From contig CAZILL010000002.1 of assembly GCA_964540105.1 (NCBI GenBank), positions 248,001 to 312,000 on the forward strand: a DNA stretch of 64,000 nt, read 5' to 3'. Below, in pieces: positions 7,727-16,679 of this stretch. A program made the position numbers and the translations under genes. The stretch's first letter is position 1, and every line of letters begins with the position of its first letter. The DNA comes from DATKJY01 sp964540105 (lineage in GTDB: Bacteria; Zixibacteria; MSB-5A5; GN15; FEB-12). The notes below the pieces were generated by a model, which did no database searches, was not told where the DNA came from, and saw only the letters and a program-made list of their open reading frames with translations.

Positions 7727-7913
7727 GACGAATCTGCGCTGTCAATTATATCGGCATTGCATACTTTTTCCGTTCGGGTGCACACTGCCTAGCTGGGCAT
7801 CCGCACCCCAAGACCGTCGTAACCCATTGAGTATCAACGACCAACCGACATTCTCAGACACCGGAACAACCACGGCACGGCAGTTACGATAAGGGGGATC
7901 GAGGTGAACGATT

Positions 7914-8387
7914 ATGGAAAGTGAACTGCTGACAATATTCGAGCGCGGTGCGACCTTCTACCTTTCAGGGATGATCGCCGCAGCTCTCTTTTTTGGAATG
8001 GCCGCCATCAGGGATCTTCGTTTGGAGAAAATGGAGGGAATCCTGTTCCTGGCGCTTTCGGTGTTTTTCATGGCCGCGCATTTCTTCTATCTCTACAATA
8101 TTCCGGATAGCACTCCGGTCGGCTCAATCCGCAACCTGACCATCTTCTGGGATTGGCTGTCAAACGTCATGGCCCCCGCCCTGATAACCCTGTTCCTCGT
8201 CCTCGGGCTCTTCAGCTTCGCCCGCACCAACCCGCAAACCGGCATGGTCAAGCTCTTCTTCGGTCTGACCCTGCTCTTCTTTCTCTATCGGCTCGGCGCT
8301 ACATGGCCGCTTGATGTCAAAGGGATTCTAACCGCAGTCTGGTGTCTGATCTGGTTTGACGTTGAGTTGGAAACAGCCGTCGCCTGA
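7914..8387 (+). CDS. Membrane protein of unknown function (four helices)
   Basis: This 157-residue protein consists largely of hydrophobic segments at about 14-32, 40-60, 80-105 and 115-135. They are separated by short charged loops such as RDLRLEKMEG and ARTNPQTG. The C terminus is acidic. I recognise no family. The ATG follows GAGGTGA by 7 bases, a convincing ribosome binding site. It is transcribed alone and converges on the glycosyltransferase gene, with 20 bases between the stops. Confidence 0.65.
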   Translation: MESELLTIFERGATFYLSGMIAAALFFGMAAIRDLRLEKMEGILFLALSVFFMAAHFFYLYNIPDSTPVGSIRNLTIFWDWLSNVMAPALITLFLVLGLFSFARTNPQTGMVKLFFGLTLLFFLYRLGATWPLDVKGILTAVWCLIWFDVELETAVA

Positions 8388-8407
8388 GTCCGCACCACAC
8401 TTATCGT

Positions 8408-9604
8408 TCAAACTGCATTTCGGATAATCTGGGCAAACCGTTCCGCCAGCGGTCCCGATGCATACGTCCTGTGCGCATATTCCCAGCCCGAATGCGCCAG
8501 GCGATTTCGTCTTTCTTGATCCGAATACAGCGAGATCATGGCGTTAGCCAACGACTGGCTGTCGTCCGCTTCCACGAGCAGGCCAGTCTCGTTGTTTCTG
8601 ATGATATCGACAATCCCGCCCGACGCCGCTCCGATGACCGGCGCTCCACACAGCATTGCCTCGGATAGAGCAAGACCAAACCCCTCCTGATAAGAGTTCA
8701 GGACCGCCATGCTGGCGCGATTGTACACTCCCCGAAGTTCATCCTGCGACACTGGGGACACAATGCTCACTCTTTCCACGAGATCTGAATCTGCGATCTG
8801 CTTCGTAAGTGCGTCCTGAAGCGGGCCGCTCCCGTAAAGAACGAGACGTGTCTGCGGATGCCGCTCGTTCAGCCGGGCAAAGGCTGTGACGAGCTTGTCG
8901 ACTCGCTTCTGCTCGGTAAATCGCGTGACCGATACAATCAGGTTCGGATCACGAATAACCGCTTCATCGCGATAGAATAGTGTCTCATCATGTGGCAGAG
9001 GAAGGACCTCGAGGATCGCCGCAAGTGATGGTTCCATTCTCACGATCTCGTCGCGCAGGAATGACGAAACCACTGTCCACCGATTCAACCGCGGGAAGAA
9101 CTTCCGGAAGAACCTCCGCGTAATCTGCAAATACTTCCCCATGAGGCGAATATCGGTTCCGTGGGAGGAGAGAACCAGTGGGAGCCTACTTCGGGCTGCA
9201 ATCGATTTCATCACGATTCCCGACGGAATCAGCCAGTGTCCGGCGACAACGTCAACCTTGTCACTCTCAATGATCCCGAATGCGGCGGCACGGAAAGCGT
9301 CGAGGAACTGTTTGAATTTGAAGATGCCGGTTACCGATCGCAGGACCAGTTGGTGCATGTTCCCGCGATATGCGATCGTTTCGTCGTCATCGCTCTTGGC
9401 GTAGCGAAAGCGAACAACCCGTACTCCATCAAGGGTCTCCTGCTCGGGAATCCCGATGTCGTGAGGGGCAAGAACAATCGGCTCGACTCCGCATTCACAA
9501 AGCCGTCTCGCCAGAAGCGAAATGAAGACGCCGGCAAAGTCTCCCTTGAAACGTGGATAATTGTGAGTCAGCATCAGAAGCTTGATCGGCTTGGGCATAG
9601 GCAA
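8408..9604 (-). CDS. Glycosyltransferase, GT4-type
   Basis: The 398-residue protein has the GT-B fold layout of family 4 glycosyltransferases. The N-terminal domain carries LMLTHNYPRFKGDFAGVFI and HWLIPSGIVMKSI. The C-terminal domain has VSVTRFTEQKRVDKLVTAFA, LYGSGPLQDAL and the E-x7-E motif in EGFGLALSEAMLCGAPVI followed by GGIVDII. It probably transfers a sugar from a nucleotide sugar to a lipid or polysaccharide at the cytoplasmic face of the membrane. Substrates cannot be told from sequence, and no polysaccharide cluster surrounds it. It starts divergently 47 bases from the squalene/phytoene synthase-like gene. Confidence 0.9.
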   Translation of the reverse strand: MPMPKPIKLLMLTHNYPRFKGDFAGVFISLLARRLCECGVEPIVLAPHDIGIPEQETLDGVRVVRFRYAKSDDDETIAYRGNMHQLVLRSVTGIFKFKQFLDAFRAAAFGIIESDKVDVVAGHWLIPSGIVMKSIAARSRLPLVLSSHGTDIRLMGKYLQITRRFFRKFFPRLNRWTVVSSFLRDEIVRMEPSLAAILEVLPLPHDETLFYRDEAVIRDPNLIVSVTRFTEQKRVDKLVTAFARLNERHPQTRLVLYGSGPLQDALTKQIADSDLVERVSIVSPVSQDELRGVYNRASMAVLNSYQEGFGLALSEAMLCGAPVIGAASGGIVDIIRNNETGLLVEADDSQSLANAMISLYSDQERRNRLAHSGWEYAHRTYASGPLAERFAQIIRNAV

Positions 9605-9651
9605 ATATACATTTCAGGGCGTGCCCATATGTATTATATTCTGCGCCACTT

Positions 9652-10590
9652 ATGCCCAACGCCAACACCCGTCTTGACTTCGCACTCGAACTCGATTTCA
9701 GTCAAATCCTGACCAACCCGATTCTCGACATCGCGGCTCGTATCTGGGATCATGATCGCTACGAAGCCTTCCGAATCTGTTACCGCTCGATGCGGCGTAT
9801 CGACGATCTGGTTGATCACCGCAAAGCCGGAGCAGGCACCATAGCTCCCGCCGAGGCGCGCGTTATGGAATCAATGATTGCCGATTGGTTGGCGTCGGTA
9901 CGCAAAGGGCTCGGCGAAGATGATTACCAAAAGGAATTCCTGAAGACCTGCACGCACTTCCTTCTCCCGCTGTGGCCCTGGGAACGGCTGTGTCACGCAA
10001 TGGTATATGATTTGCACCATAACGGTTTCGCGACTTTCACTAAGTTCCTTCGCTACGTCGAAGGGGCAGCGGTGGCGCCGGCGGCGGTCTTCATGCATCT
10101 CTGCGGGATAACCCGAAACGGTAGCGCCTACGCTCCCCCCCGGTTCGACATTCGCCGCGTGTCGCGACCACTGGCCCTCTTTTCCTATCTGGTGCATATC
10201 ATGCGGGACTTCGAAAAAGACCAGAACAGCGCGTTGAATTATTTCCCCGACGCCCTTCTGACTCGTCACGGCCTGACCGTCGCAGAGCTGCGCTCGATTG
10301 CGGCGTCACAGACTCCGACACCCCGTTTCCGATCTCTGATGACCCACTACAAGCAGATCGCCGAGCGATATCGTCGCGAGGCCCGCGCGGTAATGGACGC
10401 GACCCTGCCGCTCCTTGAGCCTCGTTATCAGCTGAGCTGGGAATTGATCTACAATCTGTACTTCCAAATCTTCGAACGTATCGATCCGGAACGTGGGCTT
10501 TTCACGGCACCCGCCCTGAACCCATCACCGAACGAAGTTCAGACTCGAATTCAACAGACCATTGACCGGTTTGTACCGGTCCAAACATAA
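9652..10590 (+). CDS. Squalene/phytoene synthase family protein
   Basis: This 312-residue all-helical prenyltransferase would join two prenyl diphosphates head to head. The first aspartate motif is in CYRSMRRIDDLVDHRK (about residue 42-57). The second is HIMRDFEKDQN (about 182-192), with DFEKD fitting the family's DxxxD. Whether it makes squalene, presqualene diphosphate or phytoene cannot be decided, because no desaturase or hopanoid gene is nearby. There is no Shine-Dalgarno sequence. TATATT at 9635-9640 lies 11 bases before the ATG, so the leader would be very short. A small hairpin follows the stop. Confidence 0.88.
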   Translation: MPNANTRLDFALELDFSQILTNPILDIAARIWDHDRYEAFRICYRSMRRIDDLVDHRKAGAGTIAPAEARVMESMIADWLASVRKGLGEDDYQKEFLKTCTHFLLPLWPWERLCHAMVYDLHHNGFATFTKFLRYVEGAAVAPAAVFMHLCGITRNGSAYAPPRFDIRRVSRPLALFSYLVHIMRDFEKDQNSALNYFPDALLTRHGLTVAELRSIAASQTPTPRFRSLMTHYKQIAERYRREARAVMDATLPLLEPRYQLSWELIYNLYFQIFERIDPERGLFTAPALNPSPNEVQTRIQQTIDRFVPVQT

Positions 10591-10591
10591 T

Positions 10592-10615
10592 CTTGCGTTT
10601 ATGCGCAAGTTTCCT
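10592..10615 (+). terminator. Probable terminator after the squalene/phytoene synthase-like gene
   Basis: CTTGCG at 10592-10597 pairs with CGCAAG at 10604-10609 around a six-base loop, followed by TTTCCT. The stem is short, so confidence is moderate. Confidence 0.45.
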
Positions 10616-10725
10616 CAATTTGCGCCGTAGAGAGCACTGGAACCACTTCCAGTATCAATAGTGTAAAGCATGATGCTGCGCGCTGACATCTGATGTGTAT
10701 AACAACTAACTGGGTGAGGTCCTTG

Positions 10726-12081
10726 ATGAAAACGACAAACCTATTCCTGGCGACGGTTACATTGCTGGCCTCGGCGGCACTGGCCGACGATATCGCCGTC
10801 ACGATTTACAACAGCAATCTTGGCGTGGTCAGCGAAACCCGCAAACTGGAATTCAAGAAAGGAGCCGGACAACTCGCCTTTCGCGATGTGCCGGCCCAGA
10901 TCGATGCGAGTTCCGTTCGCTTCGAGGCGCTCGCACCGGGCAAGAATGTCAGCATCCTGGAACAGAACTATGCCTTCGACCTCATCGGTCCGGAGCAGAT
11001 GTACGCCAAGTACATCGACAACGAGATCGAATTGATCGACAAGGATGGCAAGCTCTATTCCGGAACACTCTTGGCGTATAGCGGCGGTTCGGCCACGCTC
11101 AAGGAATCCTCGGGCAGAGTCAAGATTGTCCTGATGCAGAATATCAGCGAAGTGAACTTTCCGGCGTTGCCCGACGGTCTTATCACCCGCCCGACTCTCT
11201 TCTGGTTATACGATTCCAATACTGATGGGTCAATCCCCTGCCGGGTTGGCTATCAAACCTCCGGTTTGAACTGGAACGCCGAGTATGTTGGCGTTCTTGA
11301 TAAGGCCGAATCCAAACTGGACCTGTCGGGTTGGTCGTCGATCAACAACACGTCGGGCAAGTCATACAAGAATGCAACGCTCAAGCTGATTGCCGGCGAC
11401 ATCAATCGCGTTTCTCCTCGCATGGGACGAGGCGGGATGACTATGGAATTGGCAATGGATGCCGCGAAGGCGGCTCCGGGGTTCGAAGAAAAAGCGTTCT
11501 TCGAATATCACATGTACACGTTGCCGCGCAAGGCGACCATCGCAGACAAGGAAATCAAACAGATTTCTCTTTTCGATCCCGCGAAAACGACCGTTCAGAA
11601 GGTCTACCTGTATCAGCCCGACCAGAACGCCACCCAGGTGCGAGTAGCGGTGAAGTTCAAGAACTCACAGCAGCAAGGGCTGGGCATGCCACTCCCTGAG
11701 GGGCGAATTCGGATGTTCAAGGCCGACGATGACGGCGCGCTCGTGCTGCTCGGCGAGGATCAGATTAAGCACACCCCAAAAGACGAAGAGATGGATATTA
11801 AGGTTGGCTATGCCTTTGATATTGCCGCCGAGGAACGGGTCACCAATCAGTCCCAGGTTTCGAATAAAGTAACCGACTACGACTACGAAAACGAAATCCG
11901 CAACCACAAGACCGAGCCGGTGACGGTCAAGATCGAGAAGAAGTTCTACGGCTTCTGGACCGTTCAACAGGCCGACTTCAAGTACGTCAAGAAAGACGCC
12001 AACACCCTTGTCTTTGAGCTTCCTGTCAAGGCCGGTGAAACGGTCACGGTCAGATACAGGATTCGCATGAGCTATCGATGA
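10726..12081 (+). CDS. DUF4139-like secreted protein
   Basis: From the ATG at 10726 the protein has 451 residues and a signal peptide (MKTTNLFLATVTLLASAALAD). GTGAGG at 10714-10719 supports this start over the upstream in-frame ATG at 10693. DDIAVTIYNSNLGVVSETRKL at the N terminus and a C-terminal region with repeated beta strands (YLYQPDQNATQVRVAVKF, EDQIKHTPKDEEMDIKVG, VRYRIRMSYR) match DUF4139 proteins. These are exported proteins of unknown function. Thr-rich, charged strands suggest an immunoglobulin-like beta fold. The TPR gene follows 84 bases later. Confidence 0.8.
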   Translation: MKTTNLFLATVTLLASAALADDIAVTIYNSNLGVVSETRKLEFKKGAGQLAFRDVPAQIDASSVRFEALAPGKNVSILEQNYAFDLIGPEQMYAKYIDNEIELIDKDGKLYSGTLLAYSGGSATLKESSGRVKIVLMQNISEVNFPALPDGLITRPTLFWLYDSNTDGSIPCRVGYQTSGLNWNAEYVGVLDKAESKLDLSGWSSINNTSGKSYKNATLKLIAGDINRVSPRMGRGGMTMELAMDAAKAAPGFEEKAFFEYHMYTLPRKATIADKEIKQISLFDPAKTTVQKVYLYQPDQNATQVRVAVKFKNSQQQGLGMPLPEGRIRMFKADDDGALVLLGEDQIKHTPKDEEMDIKVGYAFDIAAEERVTNQSQVSNKVTDYDYENEIRNHKTEPVTVKIEKKFYGFWTVQQADFKYVKKDANTLVFELPVKAGETVTVRYRIRMSYR

Positions 12082-12092
12082 GGCAAAGATGA

Positions 12093-12121
12093 TTGACAAT
12101 CACGCCGGTTCTCACTACTTT
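12093..12121 (+). promoter_or_regulatory. Possible promoter of the TPR protein gene
   Basis: TTGACA at 12093-12098 is a perfect -35 box. The best -10 at 17 bases is TACTTT (12116-12121), a weak match. A CACGAT/ATCGTG inverted repeat at 12125-12140 lies just downstream, where an operator could sit. Confidence 0.35.
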
Positions 12122-12165
12122 CGACACGATTAGTATCGTGCACGACAAGCCGCAGGAGGTTGACT

Positions 12166-13533
12166 TTGAAACAGCTCGCCCAAGCAATTTTCATACTGAT
12201 TAGTGTGGCTATACTGGCTGCGTCGGCGATGGCTCAGAAGGCTCGCAAGCTGCCCGAAGGAGCGTATATCAAGACGGCCAAAATCGAGATTCTGTCCGGT
12301 AATCAGGAGCGCTACAAGACAGCCGTTGCCATGCTCGATTCTCTGTTCATGTACTACGGCCCTCACGCCGAGGGTCTGTATTTGATGGGGCAGATCATGG
12401 TGGATGGCATCAAGGTCTCCTCCGATCCCAAGACGAAAGCCCCCTATGTGGCTAAACTCGTCGCCTATCGCGATTCCCTCGTGATGTGCTGTGGCAACAA
12501 AGACGTGAAGCAAAAATACAAAGAGGGATGTGACAAATTCGTACCCCTTCTGGATTCGATTGTTGTGCTTCACTGGCGGCAATTCTACAATGACGGCGTG
12601 GTCCAGCTCAACAGCGCGGTGGAAACCATGAAATCACTCGAGTCCGAAAAGGACAGCACCGCCCGCGATTTCTATACAAAGAAACTCGACGCAACCCTGG
12701 ATACCTGCATCGAGAATATGATGCTCGCTCTCGTTTTGGATTCGACCGATTACCTGACCTACGATGCTCTGGGGAGCGCCTACGAATACAAGAAGGATTT
12801 TGAGACCAGCCTCAAGTGGCAGGAAAGAGCGGTGCTCATAAGTAAGGATCCAGGGAATCTTCTCCTCAGAATAGCCGGTACCTATTGCCGCATGAAGAAA
12901 TTCTGTGAAGCGGCCTCGCCGTTTCGGAGATATCTGCAGCTTCACCCCTCCGATACAAACGCCCTCTCCGATCTTGCCGTCTGCTACGCGAACTGCGGAA
13001 CCATCGACTCGCTCGTGCCAACCTATCATCGGCTCCTCGGCATCTCACCTGCGCATCATGATGCCCTCAAGGGTCTGGGAAGCTACTACAATCAGACGGC
13101 GCGTTACGCCGCCGATTCGTCGCAGAAATACAAAGGGGTGAGCAAAGAAGCGGAAGCGAAGAGATGGGATCTGGTCAAAGATCAATCCTTCGATTCGGCG
13201 CGCGTCTATTTCAAGCGTGCCTTCGAGGGGAATCCCAGCGATCAGTTCACTGCGCAGCAGTATGGTCTGGTGGCATATCTCTTGGGCAAATATGAAGAAT
13301 CGCTGACGCCGTATAAGAAGCTCACTGAGCTTGAACCGATGAACGCTGACCTCTGGACATCGGTTGGTGATATTTATGTCTACCTGAAGAACTTCGAGCA
13401 GGCCGCCGGGGCGTACGAAAAGGTCGTTCAACTCGATACCGGCAACCGCCAGATCTGGCAGCGACTCTACGATCTCTACGGCGAGACTGGCAAAAAGGAC
13501 AAGCAGGCCGAGGCCGGCAAGCATCTCAAGTAA
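12166..13533 (+). CDS. Secreted TPR-repeat protein
   Basis: I place the start at TTG 12166, six bases after AGGAGG (12154-12159). The in-frame TTG at 12160 would touch the ribosome binding site. The 455-residue product begins with the signal peptide MKQLAQAIFILISVAILAASAMAQ. It has TPR units across its length, for example LTYDALGSAYEYKKDFETSLKWQERA, TYCRMKKFCEAASPFRRYLQLHP and DLWTSVGDIYVYLKNFEQAAGAYEK near the end. It is likely a periplasmic scaffold, and partners are unknown. A strong terminator follows. Confidence 0.82.
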   Translation: MKQLAQAIFILISVAILAASAMAQKARKLPEGAYIKTAKIEILSGNQERYKTAVAMLDSLFMYYGPHAEGLYLMGQIMVDGIKVSSDPKTKAPYVAKLVAYRDSLVMCCGNKDVKQKYKEGCDKFVPLLDSIVVLHWRQFYNDGVVQLNSAVETMKSLESEKDSTARDFYTKKLDATLDTCIENMMLALVLDSTDYLTYDALGSAYEYKKDFETSLKWQERAVLISKDPGNLLLRIAGTYCRMKKFCEAASPFRRYLQLHPSDTNALSDLAVCYANCGTIDSLVPTYHRLLGISPAHHDALKGLGSYYNQTARYAADSSQKYKGVSKEAEAKRWDLVKDQSFDSARVYFKRAFEGNPSDQFTAQQYGLVAYLLGKYEESLTPYKKLTELEPMNADLWTSVGDIYVYLKNFEQAAGAYEKVVQLDTGNRQIWQRLYDLYGETGKKDKQAEAGKHLK

Positions 13534-13557
13534 TCTGTTTCGATATTCAGTCGCGTA

Positions 13558-13585
13558 CAAAAGGCAGGTGTCCCACCTGCCTTTT
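13558..13585 (+). terminator. Rho-independent terminator after the TPR gene
   Basis: GGCAGGTG at 13563-13570 pairs with CACCTGCC at 13574-13581 around a three-base loop. It is flanked by five A before and TTTT after. Confidence 0.85.
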
Positions 13586-13599
13586 GTGTATCTTCCGAC

Positions 13600-15858
13600 A
13601 TGAGTTCAAGAAAACGTTGCGTGAATGTCGCCGTCGAAGGACCGCTGCGACGATCGTTCACGTATTCCCTGCCCGACACGATTGACGAGCCTCAACCCGG
13701 TCAGCGACTCCTTGTGCCATTCGGGAAATCACAAACCATCGGTTTCTACCTCGGGCGAGCTCAGGCTCCCGCTGGCATCGCGGTAAAAGAGGTGCTTCAG
13801 ACGCTCGATGACGAAAGCTATTTCTCAAAGGATCTGTTCTCGCTGTGCCTCTGGATGGCGGATTACTACTTCGCGAATCCCGCCGACTGTCTGATTGCGG
13901 CCTTACCGTCGGCCCTGAAGAAGACCCGGACGAAGATCACCGGGCAGAGTTTGGACGTTCGGAGCGGCCGTAAGGACATTATGGAGAGCTCGCGACTTAC
14001 CGGATATCGAGTCGCGACAGCCGATCACTGGCAGGAACTCTTAGGGAAGAAGTTCTCCCATCTTGAGCGCTTCGACGAACAGCGCAGCCGAGTCGAGCTG
14101 CGCGCAGCCGGCTGGTCTGATCATGCCCTGCGCAAGGCGATCGCTGCAGGAATACTGGAACCGGTCTATGGCGAAGATCTGTCTGGCATTCTCGATATGA
14201 TAAAACCTCGCGAGCAGATCACATCGTTGACTCTCAACACGGAACAGCAGGTTGCCTATCAGCGCGTTCTCGCATCGTTGGGCAAGGGCTTCTCTGTGTA
14301 TCTTCTTCATGGCGTCACCGGCTCCGGCAAGACCCTCGTCTACTGCCACCTCGCGTCCGACGTGATCAAATCGGGCAAGAGCGTCCTCGTGCTCACACCA
14401 GAGATTTCGCTGACCGGCGCTACCCTCGCCTATTTCCGCGGCTTCTTCGGCGCACAAGTGACCGTGATTCACTCCGGGATGACCGAGCGCGAGCGACTGC
14501 AATCGTGGCGGGGTATCCGGCGTGGGGAGTTCCGTATTGCCATTGGTCCCCGCTCGGCGCTCTTCGCGCCGTTTGAAAATCTGGGATTGATTGTCGTCGA
14601 TGAAGAACATGACGGCTCATACAAACAGGACGAACCCTCTCCACGATTCCACGGTCGCGACAGCGCCATCATGCGCGCCAAACTGGCTGGCCTTCCCATC
14701 CTGCTGGGGTCGGCGTCACCGTCGGTCGAATCCTATCATCACGCCCGGTCAGGGCGGTATCATCTTCTTGAACTGACCAAACGACCGGCACAGGCCAGTC
14801 TGCCGATTGTTCGTGTCGTCGATATGCGCGGGGAAGGAGCTAAAGGGGAAATGTCATTTGTGTCAGTGTCGCTGAAGCGTGAGGTCGGAAAGCGGCTGCA
14901 GAACAACGAGCAGGCGATTCTCTATCTCAACCGACGAGGTTACTCGCCCCAACTGAAGTGCTCTGAATGTGGGCATGTCCCGCGCTGCCCCGGTTGTCTC
15001 GTCACACTCACCTTCCACAAAGCAGGCCGGAAGCTTTCGTGCCATTATTGCGACTACGCGAACACGCGGTACGACCGATGCGAAAAATGTACCGGCACGA
15101 AGTTTCTGTTTGCCGGAACCGGAACGCAAAAGGTGGAAGAGGCGATCCCGAAGCTGTTTGAAGCGGCCAGAACGATACGGCTTGATTCTGACTCGGCCGT
15201 CGGACGGCACAGCATTTACCATATCCTCAACGACTTTGCCCATCGCAAATACGATCTCCTACTCGGTACTCAGATGGTCACCAAGGGGCTCGATCTTCCC
15301 GGCGTCTCATTGGTTGGTGTGCTCGCAGCCGATCAGGGGGCTGACCTCCCCGATTTTCGCTCGTCCGAAAAGACGTTTGCCCGTCTACTGCAGGTCGCGG
15401 GGCGATCCGGGCGTGCCGATCGAAAGGGGGAAGTTCTCATTCAAACGTACGCTCCCGAAAGCGATCTAATCCGCGACGCCGCCCGACAGGACTACCAGTC
15501 CTTCTATGAACGCGAGGTGCTATCTCGACAAGCCGGAAACTACCCGCCGTTTGTGCGACTGGTACGATTTGTACTTTCAGGTCCGGATGAAAAGCAGGTC
15601 GAAACAGTCTCAAGCGATTTCCGAAAGCGCCTCGAGCAGGAGACGCGAAAAGCAGGAATATCGGTCATACTTCTTGGGCCGGCTCCCTGCCCGATGTATC
15701 ACCTGCGGCGTTCATACCGAAGGCACCTGATCGCGAAAACGACGAAAGCTGTCAGACTTGTTCAACTTCTAACTTCATGGGAATCAGCGCAGAGCCGGTT
15801 CGGCCTTCCTACCAAAGTAAAGTTGGTCGTCGATGTCGACCCTGATGACATGATGTGA
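13600..15858 (+). CDS. priA: Primosomal replication restart helicase PriA
   Basis: PriA reloads the replisome at stalled forks. The 752-residue protein has the N-terminal 3'-end-binding domain, then a superfamily 2 helicase core. The core shows Walker A GVTGSGKT near residue 240, DEEH in VVDEEHDGSYKQDE near 332, and GSASPSVES. Eight cysteines in pairs follow (CSECGHVPRCPGC near 455, then CHYCDY and CEKC), forming the two zinc sites inserted in the helicase. TQMVTKGLDLPGV and QVAGRSGRADR are motifs V and VI. No Shine-Dalgarno sequence precedes the ATG. TATCTT at 13589-13594 sits five bases upstream but lacks a clear -35. Confidence 0.96.
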   Translation: MSSRKRCVNVAVEGPLRRSFTYSLPDTIDEPQPGQRLLVPFGKSQTIGFYLGRAQAPAGIAVKEVLQTLDDESYFSKDLFSLCLWMADYYFANPADCLIAALPSALKKTRTKITGQSLDVRSGRKDIMESSRLTGYRVATADHWQELLGKKFSHLERFDEQRSRVELRAAGWSDHALRKAIAAGILEPVYGEDLSGILDMIKPREQITSLTLNTEQQVAYQRVLASLGKGFSVYLLHGVTGSGKTLVYCHLASDVIKSGKSVLVLTPEISLTGATLAYFRGFFGAQVTVIHSGMTERERLQSWRGIRRGEFRIAIGPRSALFAPFENLGLIVVDEEHDGSYKQDEPSPRFHGRDSAIMRAKLAGLPILLGSASPSVESYHHARSGRYHLLELTKRPAQASLPIVRVVDMRGEGAKGEMSFVSVSLKREVGKRLQNNEQAILYLNRRGYSPQLKCSECGHVPRCPGCLVTLTFHKAGRKLSCHYCDYANTRYDRCEKCTGTKFLFAGTGTQKVEEAIPKLFEAARTIRLDSDSAVGRHSIYHILNDFAHRKYDLLLGTQMVTKGLDLPGVSLVGVLAADQGADLPDFRSSEKTFARLLQVAGRSGRADRKGEVLIQTYAPESDLIRDAARQDYQSFYEREVLSRQAGNYPPFVRLVRFVLSGPDEKQVETVSSDFRKRLEQETRKAGISVILLGPAPCPMYHLRRSYRRHLIAKTTKAVRLVQLLTSWESAQSRFGLPTKVKLVVDVDPDDMM

Positions 15859-15867
15859 TCCCGCCAC

Positions 15868-15904
15868 CGAAAATGAAAGAGGCCGTCACACGGGTAACGG
15901 CCTC
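15868..15904 (-). terminator. Rho-independent terminator of the ispE-spoVG-prs-rplY strand
   Basis: GAGGCCGT at 15879-15886 pairs with ACGGCCTC at 15897-15904. On the minus strand the hairpin is followed by CTTTCATTTT. It lies between the convergent priA and rplY genes. Confidence 0.75.
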
Positions 15905-15938
15905 ACTAATTCGAAACGAAACGGGGAGGTTGGCTTCT

Positions 15939-16634
15939 CTATTTCCCCTTCTTCGGTTTTTCTTCCTTCTTTTCTTCTTTCTTCTCGTCCTTCTTCTCTT
16001 CAGTCGGAGCCGCTCCCTCTGCGCCAGCCGCCGCCGCTTCACCTTCGACCGGCTCGGTCACTGCGGCCTCAGCCTTGATGACCGTCGGAGCCGAGATCAC
16101 CACGATGGTCGTGCTTGGATCGTTGAGAATTTCGACATTCGGAAGCGAGATGTCGCGCACGTGAATAGAAGCCCCGATCCCAAGTTCGCTCACGTCGATC
16201 TGGAAATGCTCGGGAATGTTCGTGGGCAAACAGGAAATCTCCAATTCGCGCAGGAGGACCTGCATAATTCCCCCCTCAGACTTCACCCCCTTGGGCGTGC
16301 CAGCAAGGTGCACGGCCAAGCGAATATGAATCGGACGGTTCATGGAAATGGCGTGAAAATCCAGATGCATAATCTTACTGGTCACCGGGTCGCGCTGGAT
16401 TTCACGGATGATGACCTTGTTGGGGCTGCCGTCGACATTCAGGGTGAAGATGGAACTCTCGCCCGCCGACGCTTTCATGGCGCTTCGGAAATCGCGCTCC
16501 CCAATCAGAATCGGCATGGCGTCGATCTCCGGGCCGTACATGACGCAGGGTATCTTCCCCGCCATGCGAAACTGTCGAGCGGCCCCTTTGCCCAGCTCAG
16601 GGCGACGGTTGGCCGCGATGGCTATCTCTTTCAT
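15939..16634 (-). CDS. rplY: Ribosomal protein bL25, long Ctc/TL5 form
   Basis: bL25 binds 5S rRNA in the large subunit. The 231-residue protein is the two-domain type. The N-terminal L25 domain (about 1-90) begins MKEIAIAANRRPELGKGAARQFR and has the strand IMHLDFHAISMNRPIHIRL. A TL5-like C-terminal beta domain spans about 95-185. Residues from about 190 are a low-complexity Glu/Ala then Lys/Glu tail ending KKGK. Position directly after prs matches the prs-ctc order in Bacillus. The gene follows prs by 45 bases. Confidence 0.95.
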   Translation of the reverse strand: MKEIAIAANRRPELGKGAARQFRMAGKIPCVMYGPEIDAMPILIGERDFRSAMKASAGESSIFTLNVDGSPNKVIIREIQRDPVTSKIMHLDFHAISMNRPIHIRLAVHLAGTPKGVKSEGGIMQVLLRELEISCLPTNIPEHFQIDVSELGIGASIHVRDISLPNVEILNDPSTTIVVISAPTVIKAEAAVTEPVEGEAAAAGAEGAAPTEEKKDEKKEEKKEEKPKKGK

Positions 16635-16679
16635 AAACTGCTGTAACCTCCAATATGATGAATTGTTCTTTGACTCTGC